A stretch of 64,000 nucleotides of DNA from Sulfurovum sp. (GCA_027068485.1 JAMOSB010000007.1:1-64000); one strand, 5' to 3'; shown: positions 30,901 to 42,007, counted from the stretch's first letter. Notes: generated by a model from the sequence alone, not told the origin. Numbers and translations: made by a program.

Positions 30901-31995
30901 ATGAAAATTGAAACAAAAGTAGCACATTTTAGCTCTCCGCTCTATCTGGAGAGTGGGCGTATCTTAGAGCCGTATGAGATCGCCTATGAGACCTATGGGG
31001 TTCTCAATGAGCAGAAGAGTAATGTCATTTTGGTCTGTCATGCACTCAGTGGCTCACACCATGCTGCAGGGCAGTATCCCGATGAGCGAAAGCCTGGATG
31101 GTGGGATGGGCTGATTGGGGATGGTAAGGCGATCGATACGACCAAGTACTTTGTCATCTGTACCAATGTCATTGGCTCCTGCTTTGGCTCTACGGGTCCG
31201 ATGAGTGATAACTACCCTAGTGAAGAGCCGTACCGTTTGAAGTTTCCTGTGGTGACGATCAAGGATATGATACGCGCACAGATGCAGCTACTCTCCTCTT
31301 TGGGTATCTATCACCTGCGGGCGATTGTAGGGGGGTCGATGGGGGGGATGCAGGCACTTCAGTTTGGGGTGGATTATCCCAATCTGGCAGATGATGTCAT
31401 CTCTCTAGCTGCGACCTATGCCACCCGTCCATGGACGATAGCCTTTAATAAAGTGGCGATGGAGGCGATACGCAGAGATCCCCGTTTTGAGCATGGTAAC
31501 TACCCACGAGGGGCGTTTGAGGAGGAGGGGCTAGATGGATTAGCTATAGGGCGTATCGCAGGACACATCTCCTATCTTGCTCCTGACTCTATGGAGACGA
31601 AGTTTGGACGCAACTATGTGAACAATGATGGTCTCTTTGAACTCTTTGGGCGGTATGAGGTGGAGCGGTATATGGAGTATAACACCAATAACTTCTCGCG
31701 TATCTTTGACCCCCTGAGCTATCTCTATATCGTCAAAGCGATCAACACCTTCAACCTCGCACGGGGGTATGACTCTTTGCATGAAGCGATTTTGCGTATC
31801 AAGGCACGGGTACATCTCATTAGTTTTAGCTCTGACTATCTCTTCTTCCCCTCAGAGATGGCACACATCGCCAAGATGATGAAGCGTAATGGGCAGGAGC
31901 ATAGCTATCTTGAGGTGCAGAGTAGTTATGGGCATGATGCCTTTTTGGTAGAGTTAGAGAAGTTTGAAGCATCCATAGCAAAGGTACTACAATGA
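30901..31995 (+). CDS. metX: Homoserine O-acetyltransferase
   Basis: NVILVCHALSGSHHAAG…GGSMGGMQALQF…GHDAFLVE. Confidence 0.94.
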   Translation: MKIETKVAHFSSPLYLESGRILEPYEIAYETYGVLNEQKSNVILVCHALSGSHHAAGQYPDERKPGWWDGLIGDGKAIDTTKYFVICTNVIGSCFGSTGPMSDNYPSEEPYRLKFPVVTIKDMIRAQMQLLSSLGIYHLRAIVGGSMGGMQALQFGVDYPNLADDVISLAATYATRPWTIAFNKVAMEAIRRDPRFEHGNYPRGAFEEEGLDGLAIGRIAGHISYLAPDSMETKFGRNYVNNDGLFELFGRYEVERYMEYNTNNFSRIFDPLSYLYIVKAINTFNLARGYDSLHEAILRIKARVHLISFSSDYLFFPSEMAHIAKMMKRNGQEHSYLEVQSSYGHDAFLVELEKFEASIAKVLQ

Positions 31996-32207
31996 AAGAA
32001 GAGACATTTGAAGCAAAGCTAGCACACGCCAATAGGGTATTGGAGCAGTTGATGGACACAGAGATTACGCTAGAGGAGTCGGTCAAGCTCTATGAGGCGG
32101 GGCTTGGATCTATCAAGGAGGCACAGCAGTTGATTGATGAGGCCAAAGTAAAGATCACAACCATAGAGCAGGGAGAGCAACGACTCCAAGAGCCTAGTGA
32201 TGGGTAG
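31992..32207 (+). CDS. xseB: Exodeoxyribonuclease VII small subunit
   Basis: 71 aa, FEAKLAHANRVLEQLMDTEITLEESVKLYEAGL. Confidence 0.9.
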   Translation: MKEETFEAKLAHANRVLEQLMDTEITLEESVKLYEAGLGSIKEAQQLIDEAKVKITTIEQGEQRLQEPSDG

Positions 32208-33012
32208 TAAGCAGTTAACCGTTGCGGCACTTCAGTTGCCGACCCTAGGGATGAATGCGACACGGTTGGAGTTCTATCTCAAGCAGGCTCATGGTCGAGG
32301 GGCAGATGTGATGCTCTTGGGGGAGTATGTCCTCAATCACTTCTTCAAAGAGTTTGCTACGATGGCACCCAATATGGTCAAGGAGCAGAGCCGTAAGCAT
32401 ATCGAACTGCTTAAATCTCTTGCTATGAAGTATGATATTATTTTTATCGCTCCGATTATCCTCAGCAAAAAAGATGGCTACCATAAGATGATTGCCAAGA
32501 TCACCCCTAAGAGTATCAGCTACTATGAACAGCAGATACTCCTGCCCTATGGGCATTGGAATGAGAAACGCTTCTTTGCCAACCCCGTCGAACCACTTAA
32601 AGATCCCATGACTTTTCATATCAAAGGCTTTAGACTTATGGTGATGGGTGGATTTGAGATGCACTTTGATGCTTTTTGGCAGAAGGTGACTCAGAAGAAG
32701 ATTGATGTGGTGCTACTACCAACGGCTTCGACTTTTGGATCACACAATCGCTGGAGAGAGATCATCAAGACCAAGGCGTTTTTACATGGCTGTTTTATCC
32801 TGCGTGCCAATCGTCTTGGAGAGTATAGTGATGAGGAGGTGAAGTGGAAATTCTATGGGGATACGATGCTAGTAGCTCCCTCAGGTGAGGTGGAGATGAT
32901 CCTAGAGGATAAGGAGTCGATGTTGATTGAAGAGATCAATAGAGCAGAGGTACTAGAGCATCGACGCGTATGGGGGTTTGAAAAAGAGCTACTCCAACGG
33001 GGGGCATTATGA
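32197..33012 (+). CDS. Carbon-nitrogen hydrolase family protein
   Basis: VAALQLPTLGMN…; nitrilase-like layout, but catalytic motifs are not canonical. Confidence 0.7.
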   Translation: MMGSKQLTVAALQLPTLGMNATRLEFYLKQAHGRGADVMLLGEYVLNHFFKEFATMAPNMVKEQSRKHIELLKSLAMKYDIIFIAPIILSKKDGYHKMIAKITPKSISYYEQQILLPYGHWNEKRFFANPVEPLKDPMTFHIKGFRLMVMGGFEMHFDAFWQKVTQKKIDVVLLPTASTFGSHNRWREIIKTKAFLHGCFILRANRLGEYSDEEVKWKFYGDTMLVAPSGEVEMILEDKESMLIEEINRAEVLEHRRVWGFEKELLQRGAL

Positions 33013-33686
33013 TCGCTTCTGAGGAGTACTTCAAGCGACAGATCGCACTCTGGGGCAGTGACAAACAGCAAGCGTTAGCCTCCAAGAAGATCGTGATTAT
33101 CGGGAGTGGTGGCTTGGGGTGTTCACTCGCACTTGCACTTGGGACAACAGGTATAGGTGTGGTGGATCTGGTGGATTTTGATCAGGTCTCTTTACACAAT
33201 ATCCATCGTCAGATTGCCTTTAGGTTAGAGGATGAGGGGGTAAACAAAGCTCAAGTGGTGGCAAAACTACTGCAGGAGAAGAGTCCTTTTGTTGAGGTCG
33301 AGGCGTTTGAGATGGCGTTTGAGGCGTTTGCCAAGCTAGAACGATCGTATGATCTTATCTTGGATGCGACAGACAACCTAAGTGTACGCCTAGCCATTGA
33401 TGCCTATGCTAAGAGACACCATACCCCTTGGGTCTATGGGAGTGTAGAGGCGTTCAATGGGCAGGTCTGTTTTTTGGAGTCGGCTGATTTTGGGGTCTTT
33501 GGTGGAGGGGATCATACCCCTGAGGGGATTGCTGCTCCAATGGTGATGTCTATCGCCTCACTCCAAGCGACGCTAGCACTGCGTTATCTTGTGGGCTTAC
33601 CTATCCCTAAAGATATGCTTCATTATCTCTATTTTAGCCCCGAAGGGGAGCTAATGACACAGAAGTTTGGAATGCCAAAAGTCTAA
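33009..33686 (+). CDS. ThiF/MoeB/HesA family E1-like protein
   Basis: IVIIGSGGLGCSLALALGTTGIGVVDLVDFDQVSLHNIHRQ…DATDN. Confidence 0.9.
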   Translation: MIASEEYFKRQIALWGSDKQQALASKKIVIIGSGGLGCSLALALGTTGIGVVDLVDFDQVSLHNIHRQIAFRLEDEGVNKAQVVAKLLQEKSPFVEVEAFEMAFEAFAKLERSYDLILDATDNLSVRLAIDAYAKRHHTPWVYGSVEAFNGQVCFLESADFGVFGGGDHTPEGIAAPMVMSIASLQATLALRYLVGLPIPKDMLHYLYFSPEGELMTQKFGMPKV

Positions 33687-33729
33687 CTATGTTAAAATTC
33701 ACTCTATGCGTTTACAGTAAGGAGAACGA

Positions 33730-34071
33730 ATGAAACGACACATTGCTTTGATAACGATGGGATTGCTACTTTTTGGAGGGTGTACCCAAGAGACACAAAA
33801 CACCATCAGTAGGTCACTTCAAAACTGGACAGGTACTAATGGTGTACTCGATGTCTATGCGGGGGAGAAGCTGGTACATCGGTTTATCAAAATTGATAAA
33901 CTCTCGACTGCCAAAGGGACAACTGATGGCTCAACACGACCCTACCGCTATGGGTATGGTATCGATGATTTGAACTTTAACAGTAAAAAAGATAAGGGAG
34001 AGAAGAAGGTCTACTTTGAGTTTTCTGACTACTCGACTTCATATATATTCTATGAAAGAAATACCAAATAA
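33730..34071 (+). CDS. Putative small lipoprotein, unknown
   Basis: Lipobox-like LLLFGGC near the N-terminus. Confidence 0.65.
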   Translation: MKRHIALITMGLLLFGGCTQETQNTISRSLQNWTGTNGVLDVYAGEKLVHRFIKIDKLSTAKGTTDGSTRPYRYGYGIDDLNFNSKKDKGEKKVYFEFSDYSTSYIFYERNTK

Positions 34072-34084
34072 AGGATAGAAACAG

Positions 34085-34474
34085 ATGAAATTTATCTCAA
34101 CAAAAGAAGCACCAGAAGCAATAGGACCCTACTCACAGGCAGTTGAAGCCAATGGCTTTATCTATACATCAGGACAGATAGCACTCGATGAGAATGGGAT
34201 AATGGTCGCTAATGATATCACCAATCAGACCCACCAAGTAATGAAAAATCTCTTCTATGTACTGGAAGCGGCGGGTGCACACTTTAATGATGTCCTTAAG
34301 ACGACAATCTATCTTGCCAATATGAATGATTTTGATGAGGTCAATAAGATCTACGCCCACTACTTTGGGACACATAAACCTGTAAGAAGTACCGTAGCAG
34401 TCAAGACCCTCCCAAAACATGCATTAGTCGAGATAGATTGTGTAGCATTGGCAGGTGTTGACTACAGTTATTAG
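34085..34474 (+). CDS. ridA: RidA family enamine/imine deaminase
   Basis: AIGPYSQAVEANGFIYTSGQIALD…VRSTVAVKTLPKHALVEIDCVA. Confidence 0.94.
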   Translation: MKFISTKEAPEAIGPYSQAVEANGFIYTSGQIALDENGIMVANDITNQTHQVMKNLFYVLEAAGAHFNDVLKTTIYLANMNDFDEVNKIYAHYFGTHKPVRSTVAVKTLPKHALVEIDCVALAGVDYSY

Positions 34475-34526
34475 GAAATAAGTTAAATATTTTGGTAGTT
34501 TAAAAAAAAGTTAAAAATAGTTTGGG

Positions 34527-34532
34527 TATAAT
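34527..34532 (+). promoter_or_regulatory. Probable sigma70 -10 box upstream of rplU-rpmA
   Basis: tttgggTATAATcac about 45 bp before rplU. Confidence 0.5.
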
Positions 34533-34573
34533 CACAAACTTTTTAAAAAACATAGAACAGTAAAGGGTTTGCA

Positions 34574-34879
34574 ATGTACGCAATCATTAAAGCAAGTGGT
34601 CAACAATTCAAAGTTCAAGAGGGTGATATCATCTGTTTTGATAACATGGGTCTTGAGCCAAAAGCAGAAGTAGAATTCAAAGAAGTTCTCGCACTGGATA
34701 ATGGTGAGTTGACTCTAGGTACTCCATTTGTAGAGGGTGCTGTAGTTAAGGGTGAAGTGATCAATGAAGGTAGAGATAAAAAAGTTATCATCTACAAAAA
34801 GAGAAGAAGAAAAGATTCAAAACTTAAAAGAGGTTTCAGAAGAGACTTTACAAGAGTAAGAATCACTAAAATAGCATAA
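34574..34879 (+). CDS. rplU: 50S ribosomal protein L21
   Basis: [18 protein letters not shown]…[20 protein letters not shown]. Confidence 0.97.
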   Translation: MYAIIKASGQQFKVQEGDIICFDNMGLEPKAEVEFKEVLALDNGELTLGTPFVEGAVVKGEVINEGRDKKVIIYKKRRRKDSKLKRGFRRDFTRVRITKIA

Positions 34880-34891
34880 AAAGGAGCTCAG

Positions 34892-35146
34892 ATGGCACAT
34901 AAGAAAGGTCAAGGATCAACTCAGAATAACCGTGATTCAGCGGGTCGTCGTTTAGGCGTTAAAAAATTTGGTGGTGAAGCGGTTATCCCTGGTAACATTA
35001 TCATCAGACAAAGAGGTACAAAAGTACACCCAGGTAACGGGGTAGGTATGGGTAAAGATCATACTATTTTTGCACTCGTTGAAGGTGTAGTAAAGTTTGA
35101 AAACAGAACTGCATCTCAAAAGAAAGTCTCAGTTATCCCTGCATAA
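34892..35146 (+). CDS. rpmA: 50S ribosomal protein L27
   Basis: [29 protein letters not shown]. Confidence 0.97.
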   Translation: MAHKKGQGSTQNNRDSAGRRLGVKKFGGEAVIPGNIIIRQRGTKVHPGNGVGMGKDHTIFALVEGVVKFENRTASQKKVSVIPA

Positions 35147-35152
35147 CTGAGC

Positions 35153-35177
35153 ATGAATCCGACTATTTCGGATTCAT
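35153..35177. terminator. Terminator-like hairpin after rpmA
   Basis: ATGAATCCGA-ctatt-TCGGATTCAT then cttctc; between convergent genes. Confidence 0.65.
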
Positions 35178-35182
35178 CTTCT

Positions 35183-35467
35183 CTACTCCTCTTCTACGAC
35201 TAGAAGATCTCTACATCTATTACGCCCTAAAAACCATCCATTATTATACTCATTACTCTCGTTAAATGCTTGATGCGATTTACGATAAAATCCCTTGGCT
35301 GTCTTGCATCCATCTTTGACACCCTTTTGGTAGAGTGGAGAAAAATGGGCTCCAAAGTAGATACCACTATGGTAAAACCCTCCCTCCTCTTTGGATAGTT
35401 GATGGGGTGCACAAGCACTGAGCAGTAGTAGTGAAGTGATTGAGATAATTATTTTGGTGTACTTCAT
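35183..35467 (-). CDS. Putative lipoprotein, unknown
   Basis: MKYTKIIISITSLLLLSACAPHQ lipobox. Confidence 0.7.
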   Translation of the reverse strand: MKYTKIIISITSLLLLSACAPHQLSKEEGGFYHSGIYFGAHFSPLYQKGVKDGCKTAKGFYRKSHQAFNESNEYNNGWFLGRNRCRDLLVVEEE

Positions 35468-35555
35468 TGTTCCCCCTTAGAATAACGCGGTTAATTATAT
35501 CAACAATTCGCCTAATTTAGATATAATTGCACAGTTAAGATTAAAGGTTTGATAG

Positions 35556-36671
35556 ATGTTTGTAGATAGTGTAGAGCTTACGATAAGTTCAGGTAAAGGG
35601 GGTGCGGGTGCCATCTCTTTTCGTACGGAGAAGTTTGTGGTCAATGGTGGACCTGATGGTGGAGATGGAGGGCGTGGTGGTTCGGTCTACTTCAAGGTAG
35701 ATAACAACACCGATACCCTCTCGGCACTGCGTGGACGCAACCAGATCAAAGCGGAGAATGGTCGTCCTGGTGAGGGGCGTAAGAAGTATGGTCGTAAGGG
35801 GAAGAGTGAGGTAATTATCGTCCCTCCTGGTACCACCGTGATTGATATGGAGACCGAAGAGGAGCTACTAGACTTGGTCGAAGAGGGTGAAGTCGTCGAG
35901 TTTTTGGAAGGGGGTAAAGGGGGGCTTGGTAATATGCACTTCAAGAGTGCGAGTAACCAACGCCCAACCTATGCTCAGCCAGGACTCCCTGGGATTACGA
36001 AGGAGATTCGACTTGAGATGAAGTTGATTGCTGATGTGGGGTTGGTTGGCTATCCTAATGTCGGTAAGTCAACCCTTATCTCTACACTCTCCAATGCCAG
36101 ACCCCAAGTAGCTAACTATGAGTTTACGACTCTCACCCCTAAGCTTGGGGTGGTCAATGTCGGGGACTATGATGCCTTTATGATGGCGGATATCCCTGGG
36201 ATTATCGAAGGGGCGAGTGATGGAAGAGGCTTGGGGCTTGAGTTTTTGCGTCATATTGAGCGTACCAAGACCCTGTTGCTACTTATCGATGCGGCGAACT
36301 ATCGAGAGATGAAGTATCAGTATGAGTCACTCCTTGTAGAGCTTGAACGATACTCTGAGGCATTGGCTTCACGCCACTTTGCTGTTGCTATCACCAAGAC
36401 AGACTCTTTTGCTCCAGAAGAGGTTAATCGTTTGACTGAGACCTTCTTAGAGGAGATAGGACTCCAGTCCAATCGTGTCCTCAAGCGGTATAAAGCGGAT
36501 AGTAACTATATCAGTTATGGGTATCAGCAGGAGTTTGGGGAGTCACTCCCCAAAGATGAACCCCTCTTTGTCCTCCCTATCTCTTCAGTCGCACACTTCA
36601 ATACCGAAGCACTGCGTTATGCTCTGTTTAATTTTGTCGGAGAGGTCAAAGAGGAGGAGCAACGCGTCTAA
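35556..36671 (+). CDS. obgE: GTPase Obg
   Basis: Glycine-rich N-term ([12 protein letters not shown]), [22 protein letters not shown]. Confidence 0.96.
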   Translation: MFVDSVELTISSGKGGAGAISFRTEKFVVNGGPDGGDGGRGGSVYFKVDNNTDTLSALRGRNQIKAENGRPGEGRKKYGRKGKSEVIIVPPGTTVIDMETEEELLDLVEEGEVVEFLEGGKGGLGNMHFKSASNQRPTYAQPGLPGITKEIRLEMKLIADVGLVGYPNVGKSTLISTLSNARPQVANYEFTTLTPKLGVVNVGDYDAFMMADIPGIIEGASDGRGLGLEFLRHIERTKTLLLLIDAANYREMKYQYESLLVELERYSEALASRHFAVAITKTDSFAPEEVNRLTETFLEEIGLQSNRVLKRYKADSNYISYGYQQEFGESLPKDEPLFVLPISSVAHFNTEALRYALFNFVGEVKEEEQRV

Positions 36672-37426
36672 TGCAACGGATTGTGATTAAAGTAGGCTCT
36701 CGTGTATTGACAGAGGCTGAGGGGGTTGCAAAGATTAGACTGCTTGAGCTTGTCAAGCTTCTCACTGCACTGCTTCGAGCAGGGTATGAGGTGATACTGG
36801 TCAGCTCAGGGGCAATCGCTGCGGGCTATAGCCAAATCAAGCTAGATAGAGAGGATATGATCAACCGTCAAGCTCTCTCTGCAATCGGTCAACCCTACCT
36901 ACTCAAACTCTATCAAGACCTCTTTGATAACTTTGGTATCCTCTGCTCTCAGGTACTCCTCTCTTCGGATATCTTCGAGTCTACCAAACGAACAGCCCAC
37001 GCCAAAAATGCGATCAACCGCCTTTTGGAGAGTGGGGTGATTCCCATTATCAATGAGAATGATACCGTCAGTATCGAAGAGCTAGTACTGGGTGATAATG
37101 ACCTCCTCTCTGCCCATGTGACCCACTACTTTGACGCTGATATTTTGGTGATCTTATCGGATATTGATGCTTATTGTGACCCTTATCAGAGCGATAGAGT
37201 ACTTTCTCTCGTAAGTACCCCTATTTCAGAAGTACATCTCTCCAAAAAAAATACTACTTCTTCTTATGCTAGTAGTGACATCACCACTAAACTCCAATCA
37301 GCTAACTTTCTTATGCAGTACAACAAACCTATGTTTCTTGCGAGTGGATTTGACCTAAGTGATGTACGCTCTTTTCTTCTGGATAAAGTACAAAAAGGTG
37401 GAACACTGTTTGAGTGTAGTTTGTAA
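36671..37426 (+). CDS. proB: Glutamate 5-kinase (short form, no PUA domain)
   Basis: [11 protein letters not shown]…[13 protein letters not shown]…[22 protein letters not shown]. Confidence 0.93.
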   Translation: MQRIVIKVGSRVLTEAEGVAKIRLLELVKLLTALLRAGYEVILVSSGAIAAGYSQIKLDREDMINRQALSAIGQPYLLKLYQDLFDNFGILCSQVLLSSDIFESTKRTAHAKNAINRLLESGVIPIINENDTVSIEELVLGDNDLLSAHVTHYFDADILVILSDIDAYCDPYQSDRVLSLVSTPISEVHLSKKNTTSSYASSDITTKLQSANFLMQYNKPMFLASGFDLSDVRSFLLDKVQKGGTLFECSL

Positions 37427-37503
37427 AGTACAATGAGTGAGATTATAAAAAAGCTACTTAATCTATATCATAGAACCCCTTTTCTTAATAATAGGACTAG
37501 CAG

Positions 37504-38613
37504 ATGACAAAACCATTTACTATCTCAAAATATAAAACCATAGACCTCTTTTGTGGCATAGGTGGCATTAGAAAAGGATTTGAATTAACTAATAATTTTA
37601 AAAATCTACTCTCTGCGGAAATAGATAAATATGCTTGTATGACCTATGAACATCTTTATGGAGAGAATCCGCAAAATGATGTAACGAGTCAAGAGTTTAA
37701 AGAGAGAGTAAAAAATACAAAATATGATGTACTGTTAGCTGGGTTCCCTTGTCAATCATTCTCTATAGCAGGAGCAAAGAAAGGTTTTTTAGATACTACT
37801 AGAGGAACACTCTTTTTTCATATTGCTGATATTTTAAAAGAGACAAAACCTAAAGCTTTTTTACTTGAAAATGTGGAAGGGTTATATCGGCATGATAAAG
37901 GGACAACTTTTAGGATTATTATAGAAATACTCAATGAGTTAGGGTATAGCGTAGTTGGGGTTGATGATAAATTAAATTATAGTCCTGAATCATTTTTAAG
38001 AAAGACAGTAGATTTTGGTCTGCCACAGAAGCGAACTAGGACTTATATTGTGGGTTTTAGGGATGATTTAGTTCCTAAAAACTATAAGTTTAATAAGTTG
38101 CCTATCAAAAGAGATAAACCTATATTTAATAATTTATATGCGTTATTAGAAGAGGATGTTTCAGCTAAATATTATCTCTCTGAACAGTATATTAAAACGC
38201 TAGAAAAACACAAAGCTACACACAAAGCAAAAGGTAATGGTTTTGGATATAAGGTGGTAAATGTAGGTGAAAATCCTATATCCAATACTATCTTAGCAAC
38301 AGGTGGAAGTGGAAAAGAGAGGAATTTAGTGTTACAGGAGAAGCCTGAATATTATGGAATGATGTTTGGAAGTAAAAAAACACCTATAAATGATAGAGGT
38401 ATTAGGGTAATGACACCCTTGGAGTGGGCAAGACTTCAAGGGTTTAAAGATTATGCTTTTATTGAAAATGGTGTGGATAGGTTCTCTTTTCCAAAGAGTG
38501 TAAGTGATACACAGAAGTATAAGCAGTTGGGCAATAGTGTCTCTATTCCTGTCATAGAGGAGTTGGCTAAATACATCTATAAGAGATTAGAGGAGTTTGA
38601 AGATGGGATTTAA
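37504..38613 (+). CDS. DNA (cytosine-5)-methyltransferase (type II R-M, predicted CCGG)
   Basis: DLFCGIGGIRKGFE, GFPCQSFSIAG, LENVEGL, LGNSVSIPV motifs; overlaps endonuclease ORF. Confidence 0.95.
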   Translation: MTKPFTISKYKTIDLFCGIGGIRKGFELTNNFKNLLSAEIDKYACMTYEHLYGENPQNDVTSQEFKERVKNTKYDVLLAGFPCQSFSIAGAKKGFLDTTRGTLFFHIADILKETKPKAFLLENVEGLYRHDKGTTFRIIIEILNELGYSVVGVDDKLNYSPESFLRKTVDFGLPQKRTRTYIVGFRDDLVPKNYKFNKLPIKRDKPIFNNLYALLEEDVSAKYYLSEQYIKTLEKHKATHKAKGNGFGYKVVNVGENPISNTILATGGSGKERNLVLQEKPEYYGMMFGSKKTPINDRGIRVMTPLEWARLQGFKDYAFIENGVDRFSFPKSVSDTQKYKQLGNSVSIPVIEELAKYIYKRLEEFEDGI

Positions 38614-39652
38614 TAAGGGGGAGTGGTCAGAACTCTATACTTTTTTATATCTGCTTGAACAACCCAATCTAATCATAGTTGATGAAAACTTAGAGGTTAT
38701 AGAGAAACATATGTTTACCGTACTAGAGATTATTTTAGCTAAAACGAAATATCAGATTTTTGATGAAAAGATTGTCAAAACAGTAGGTAATAGAAAAATT
38801 AAAGAGTATAACATAGCATGTATCACTACTCAAAATGCTATGTTACTACAGAAGATATTGACTCATAAAAAAGCAAAAGGTTCATTTGAAATTAAAGAGC
38901 TAGAAGTATTAGTTAATGATTTGCTTGATGGCAAAAAACCAAAAGGTGGCTCTAAAGTCAAAGGAGATTTGGAGGCTAATGTATTTGATAACAACTATAG
39001 TAAAATTATTAATTTGACATACAATATCAAGTCAAATCTTGGAAGTAAAGCAACTCTTCTAAATGCTTCAAATCATACCAACTTTATCTATGAGGTAAAA
39101 GATATCAATGATGAAATTATGAATCAGAGTAACCGTATAATGGGTAGAAAAAAACTCTTGGATAGATGTGAGTTTTTAACTAAGAGTGGAGCAAAATTTG
39201 ATTTTATTAGAACAGAAAGTCATATATTTAAAAATAATCTGAGACTTGTTGACTCTAACTTAGATGGGATTTTAGCTAAGATGCTTATCCTCTCGTATGA
39301 GACAAATGAAAAAGATATTAAAAAACTCCTATCACTTATCATAGAGGATAGTAGTGCCGAATTCTACTATAAAAAGAAGATGGGGGATTTTGCAAATGCT
39401 GTAACCTTTGGTATGAGGGCTAGTGAAGTGTGGGATGGAACAAATGAGGTTAATGGTGGGATAATCATTGTGACTAAAAAGGGTGAGGTTTATCTACTTG
39501 ATTTGGTCTATTTTAAACAGAGTGTTGATACATATCTAATTGATAATATCAAGCTAGATAGTCCTAGTTCAAGTCGATATAAGATGTTTGAGATCTATAA
39601 AGAGGGGGATAAGTACTATTGTAAACTAAATCTACAGATTAGGTTTAAATAA
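38603..39652 (+). CDS. HpaII-like type II restriction endonuclease
   Basis: N-terminus GFNKGEWSELYTFLYLLEQPNL and overall layout resemble the HpaII restriction endonuclease family; directly follows and overlaps the C5-MTase. Confidence 0.8.
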   Translation: MGFNKGEWSELYTFLYLLEQPNLIIVDENLEVIEKHMFTVLEIILAKTKYQIFDEKIVKTVGNRKIKEYNIACITTQNAMLLQKILTHKKAKGSFEIKELEVLVNDLLDGKKPKGGSKVKGDLEANVFDNNYSKIINLTYNIKSNLGSKATLLNASNHTNFIYEVKDINDEIMNQSNRIMGRKKLLDRCEFLTKSGAKFDFIRTESHIFKNNLRLVDSNLDGILAKMLILSYETNEKDIKKLLSLIIEDSSAEFYYKKKMGDFANAVTFGMRASEVWDGTNEVNGGIIIVTKKGEVYLLDLVYFKQSVDTYLIDNIKLDSPSSSRYKMFEIYKEGDKYYCKLNLQIRFK

Positions 39653-39710
39653 TCTTTTTCAAGGCTTTTTTTTAGTCAAGAGTGACTATAATGGTTCAAA
39701 AAGAGCCTCC

Positions 39711-40985
39711 ATGTCAACCATCCTTACCCATTTTAAAACCCTCACACAACTCCCCCACTGTAGTCAAGATGCAACAAAGCTATTAGCGTTTTTGGTTGAC
39801 TTTGCCAAGGATCGAGGCTACCGTACCCTAGTTGATGATGCGGGGAATATTCTCCTCTCCAAAGGCACTCCCACCCTCTGTCTTCAAGCCCACTATGATA
39901 TGGTCTGTATGGGCAAGGCTCCGCAGATAGAGACCTATGAGGAGGAGGGGTGGCTCTATGCCAAAAATGCTTCTTTGGGTGCGGATAATGGTATGGCGAT
40001 TGCAATGATGATGCAGTTGATGGATGAGGGAAGAGAGATAGAGTGTCTACTCACCTCTGATGAGGAGATTGGATTGATTGGTGCTAATGCAGTGGCATTT
40101 GATCTTCAGAGCCGTTTTATGCTCAACCTTGATAGTGAAGAGGAGGGTGAGGTCTATATCGGTTGTGCAGGTGGTGTAGATATCGTAGCCTCCAAGCAAG
40201 ATAGCTATAGGAAGGCAGAGGGGGTCTGTTATGAGGTGGCAGTCAAGGGGCTAATGGGGGGACACTCGGGTGTCGATATCGATAAGGGGATTGAGTCAGC
40301 TATTAAGGTCTTGGGAGAGTATCTTGTTACACATCATATCACTCAGCTTGCTAGTCTCTACGCAGGAGAACGACGCAATGCAATCGCCTCCAATGCGGTG
40401 GCGATTGTCTATAGTCAAGAGGTCTTGACCTCCCAAGGTGAAGTAACGGTACGCCGACTTCTAGAGCGTCCATTGATCCTCTCTGAGGGGCATCGTGTGA
40501 TTGAGATGATCGCTAATTTTAAGCAGGGAGTACATGCCTATAATCACACGATGGAGATCCCTGAGGTGAGTATCAACCTTGCGATTATTACCACCGATGA
40601 GCAGGGGGGGATTAGCGTAGAGAGTAGTGCAAGAGCGATGAGTGCAGAGGGGTTGGCACACCTCTCTGATGAGACAGTTGCTTTTTTTGAGTCGTATGGT
40701 TTGGAGGTTTCATTAGAGGATAAGTACCCTGCATGGAGACCCGATATCTCAGCATTTACCCATCTTGTCTCAGAAGAGATGCAAGAGGTTTTTGGTAGTA
40801 GTAGACTCAAGGCGATACACGCAGGATTGGAGTGTGGGGTGATTGCCCAGAAGTATCCTCAGATAACCTTCGCATCGATTGGTCCGACGATACGCTATCC
40901 ACACTCGACACGCGAAGCGGTTAAGTTGGACTCCGTGGAGCGGACTTTTAGTGTCGTAGAGAGGATTATCAAGCGTTTGGGGTAG
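39711..40985 (+). CDS. pepD: Aminoacyl-histidine dipeptidase (M20 family)
   Basis: LQAHYDMVCMG…SLGADNGMAIAMMM…LTSDEEIGLIGA…GLMGGHSGVDI. Confidence 0.93.
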   Translation: MSTILTHFKTLTQLPHCSQDATKLLAFLVDFAKDRGYRTLVDDAGNILLSKGTPTLCLQAHYDMVCMGKAPQIETYEEEGWLYAKNASLGADNGMAIAMMMQLMDEGREIECLLTSDEEIGLIGANAVAFDLQSRFMLNLDSEEEGEVYIGCAGGVDIVASKQDSYRKAEGVCYEVAVKGLMGGHSGVDIDKGIESAIKVLGEYLVTHHITQLASLYAGERRNAIASNAVAIVYSQEVLTSQGEVTVRRLLERPLILSEGHRVIEMIANFKQGVHAYNHTMEIPEVSINLAIITTDEQGGISVESSARAMSAEGLAHLSDETVAFFESYGLEVSLEDKYPAWRPDISAFTHLVSEEMQEVFGSSRLKAIHAGLECGVIAQKYPQITFASIGPTIRYPHSTREAVKLDSVERTFSVVERIIKRLG

Positions 40986-41098
40986 TGGTGTTTCTTTTGG
41001 TGACAGTTGAGCCAATCGTATGTGTAAATAAAATTTATAATTTTTTGACAAGCAAGAGGGGAGTAGACTCAACAGATAGCGTAACCTAAAGGAGTCAC

Positions 41099-42007
41099 AT
41101 GAAAACACTATCTCAAGATATCGACTATCTACTGATACATACCAAAGATAAGAAGCTACACAAAACCCTCAAAGAGCTAGAGGGAAAACTCTCCCTACTC
41201 AAAACCAGAAGTGGACTCAAGAAGCTGATCGGTAAGAGACGGCTCTCTAAGATTATCCGTAGTGTGGAGTATGAGAATGAACTCATCGCACTACAAGTAG
41301 AGCTTATCAAACTGCAAAATTGGATACATGAGCATAACAAACGGGTGATGATCATCTTTGAAGGGCGTGATGCCGCAGGTAAAGGGGGAGCGATCAAACG
41401 CTTTACACAGTATCTCAATCCTCGAAAATTTCGGGTTGTTGCACTCCAGAAGCCTACGGAGGTAGAGACAGGGCAGTTCTATTTTCAACGCTACTTCAAG
41501 CACCTCCCTAATCCTGGGGAGATCACCTTTTTTGATCGGAGTTGGTATAACCGTGCGATTGTAGAGCCTGTATTTGACTTTTGTACTCCTGAGCAGTATG
41601 AGAAGTTTATGAAAGAGGTACCTGAGATTGAGCATGCCTTGAGTGATGATGGGATTATTTTGATTAAGTTTTGGTTCTCTATCGATAAGCCAACTCAGCA
41701 GAAGCGATTTAAGGAGCGTATGACCAACCCTCTTAAGCGATGGAAGCTAAGTCCTGTTGATCAAAAAGCCCAAGAGATGTGGGAGCAGGTGACGCACTAC
41801 AAAGAGGAGATGTTTAGCCGTACCCATACAGGGTTTGCTCCATGGATTATTGTCGATAGCAATGATAAAAAGAGTGCAAGATTAGAGTCGATTCGATATG
41901 TACTATCGCAGATCCCTTATGAGGGGAAGAAGGATGCGACAATCAATCTCCACCATGACCCTGATGTGGTAGAGCGATACCACCGACGCACTCATGCCGA
42001 GAGCTAG
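41099..42007 (+). CDS. ppk2: Polyphosphate kinase 2
   Basis: IFEGRDAAGKGGAIKRFTQYLNPRKFRVVALQKPTEVE…FFDRSWYNRAIVEPV. Confidence 0.95.
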   Translation: MKTLSQDIDYLLIHTKDKKLHKTLKELEGKLSLLKTRSGLKKLIGKRRLSKIIRSVEYENELIALQVELIKLQNWIHEHNKRVMIIFEGRDAAGKGGAIKRFTQYLNPRKFRVVALQKPTEVETGQFYFQRYFKHLPNPGEITFFDRSWYNRAIVEPVFDFCTPEQYEKFMKEVPEIEHALSDDGIILIKFWFSIDKPTQQKRFKERMTNPLKRWKLSPVDQKAQEMWEQVTHYKEEMFSRTHTGFAPWIIVDSNDKKSARLESIRYVLSQIPYEGKKDATINLHHDPDVVERYHRRTHAES

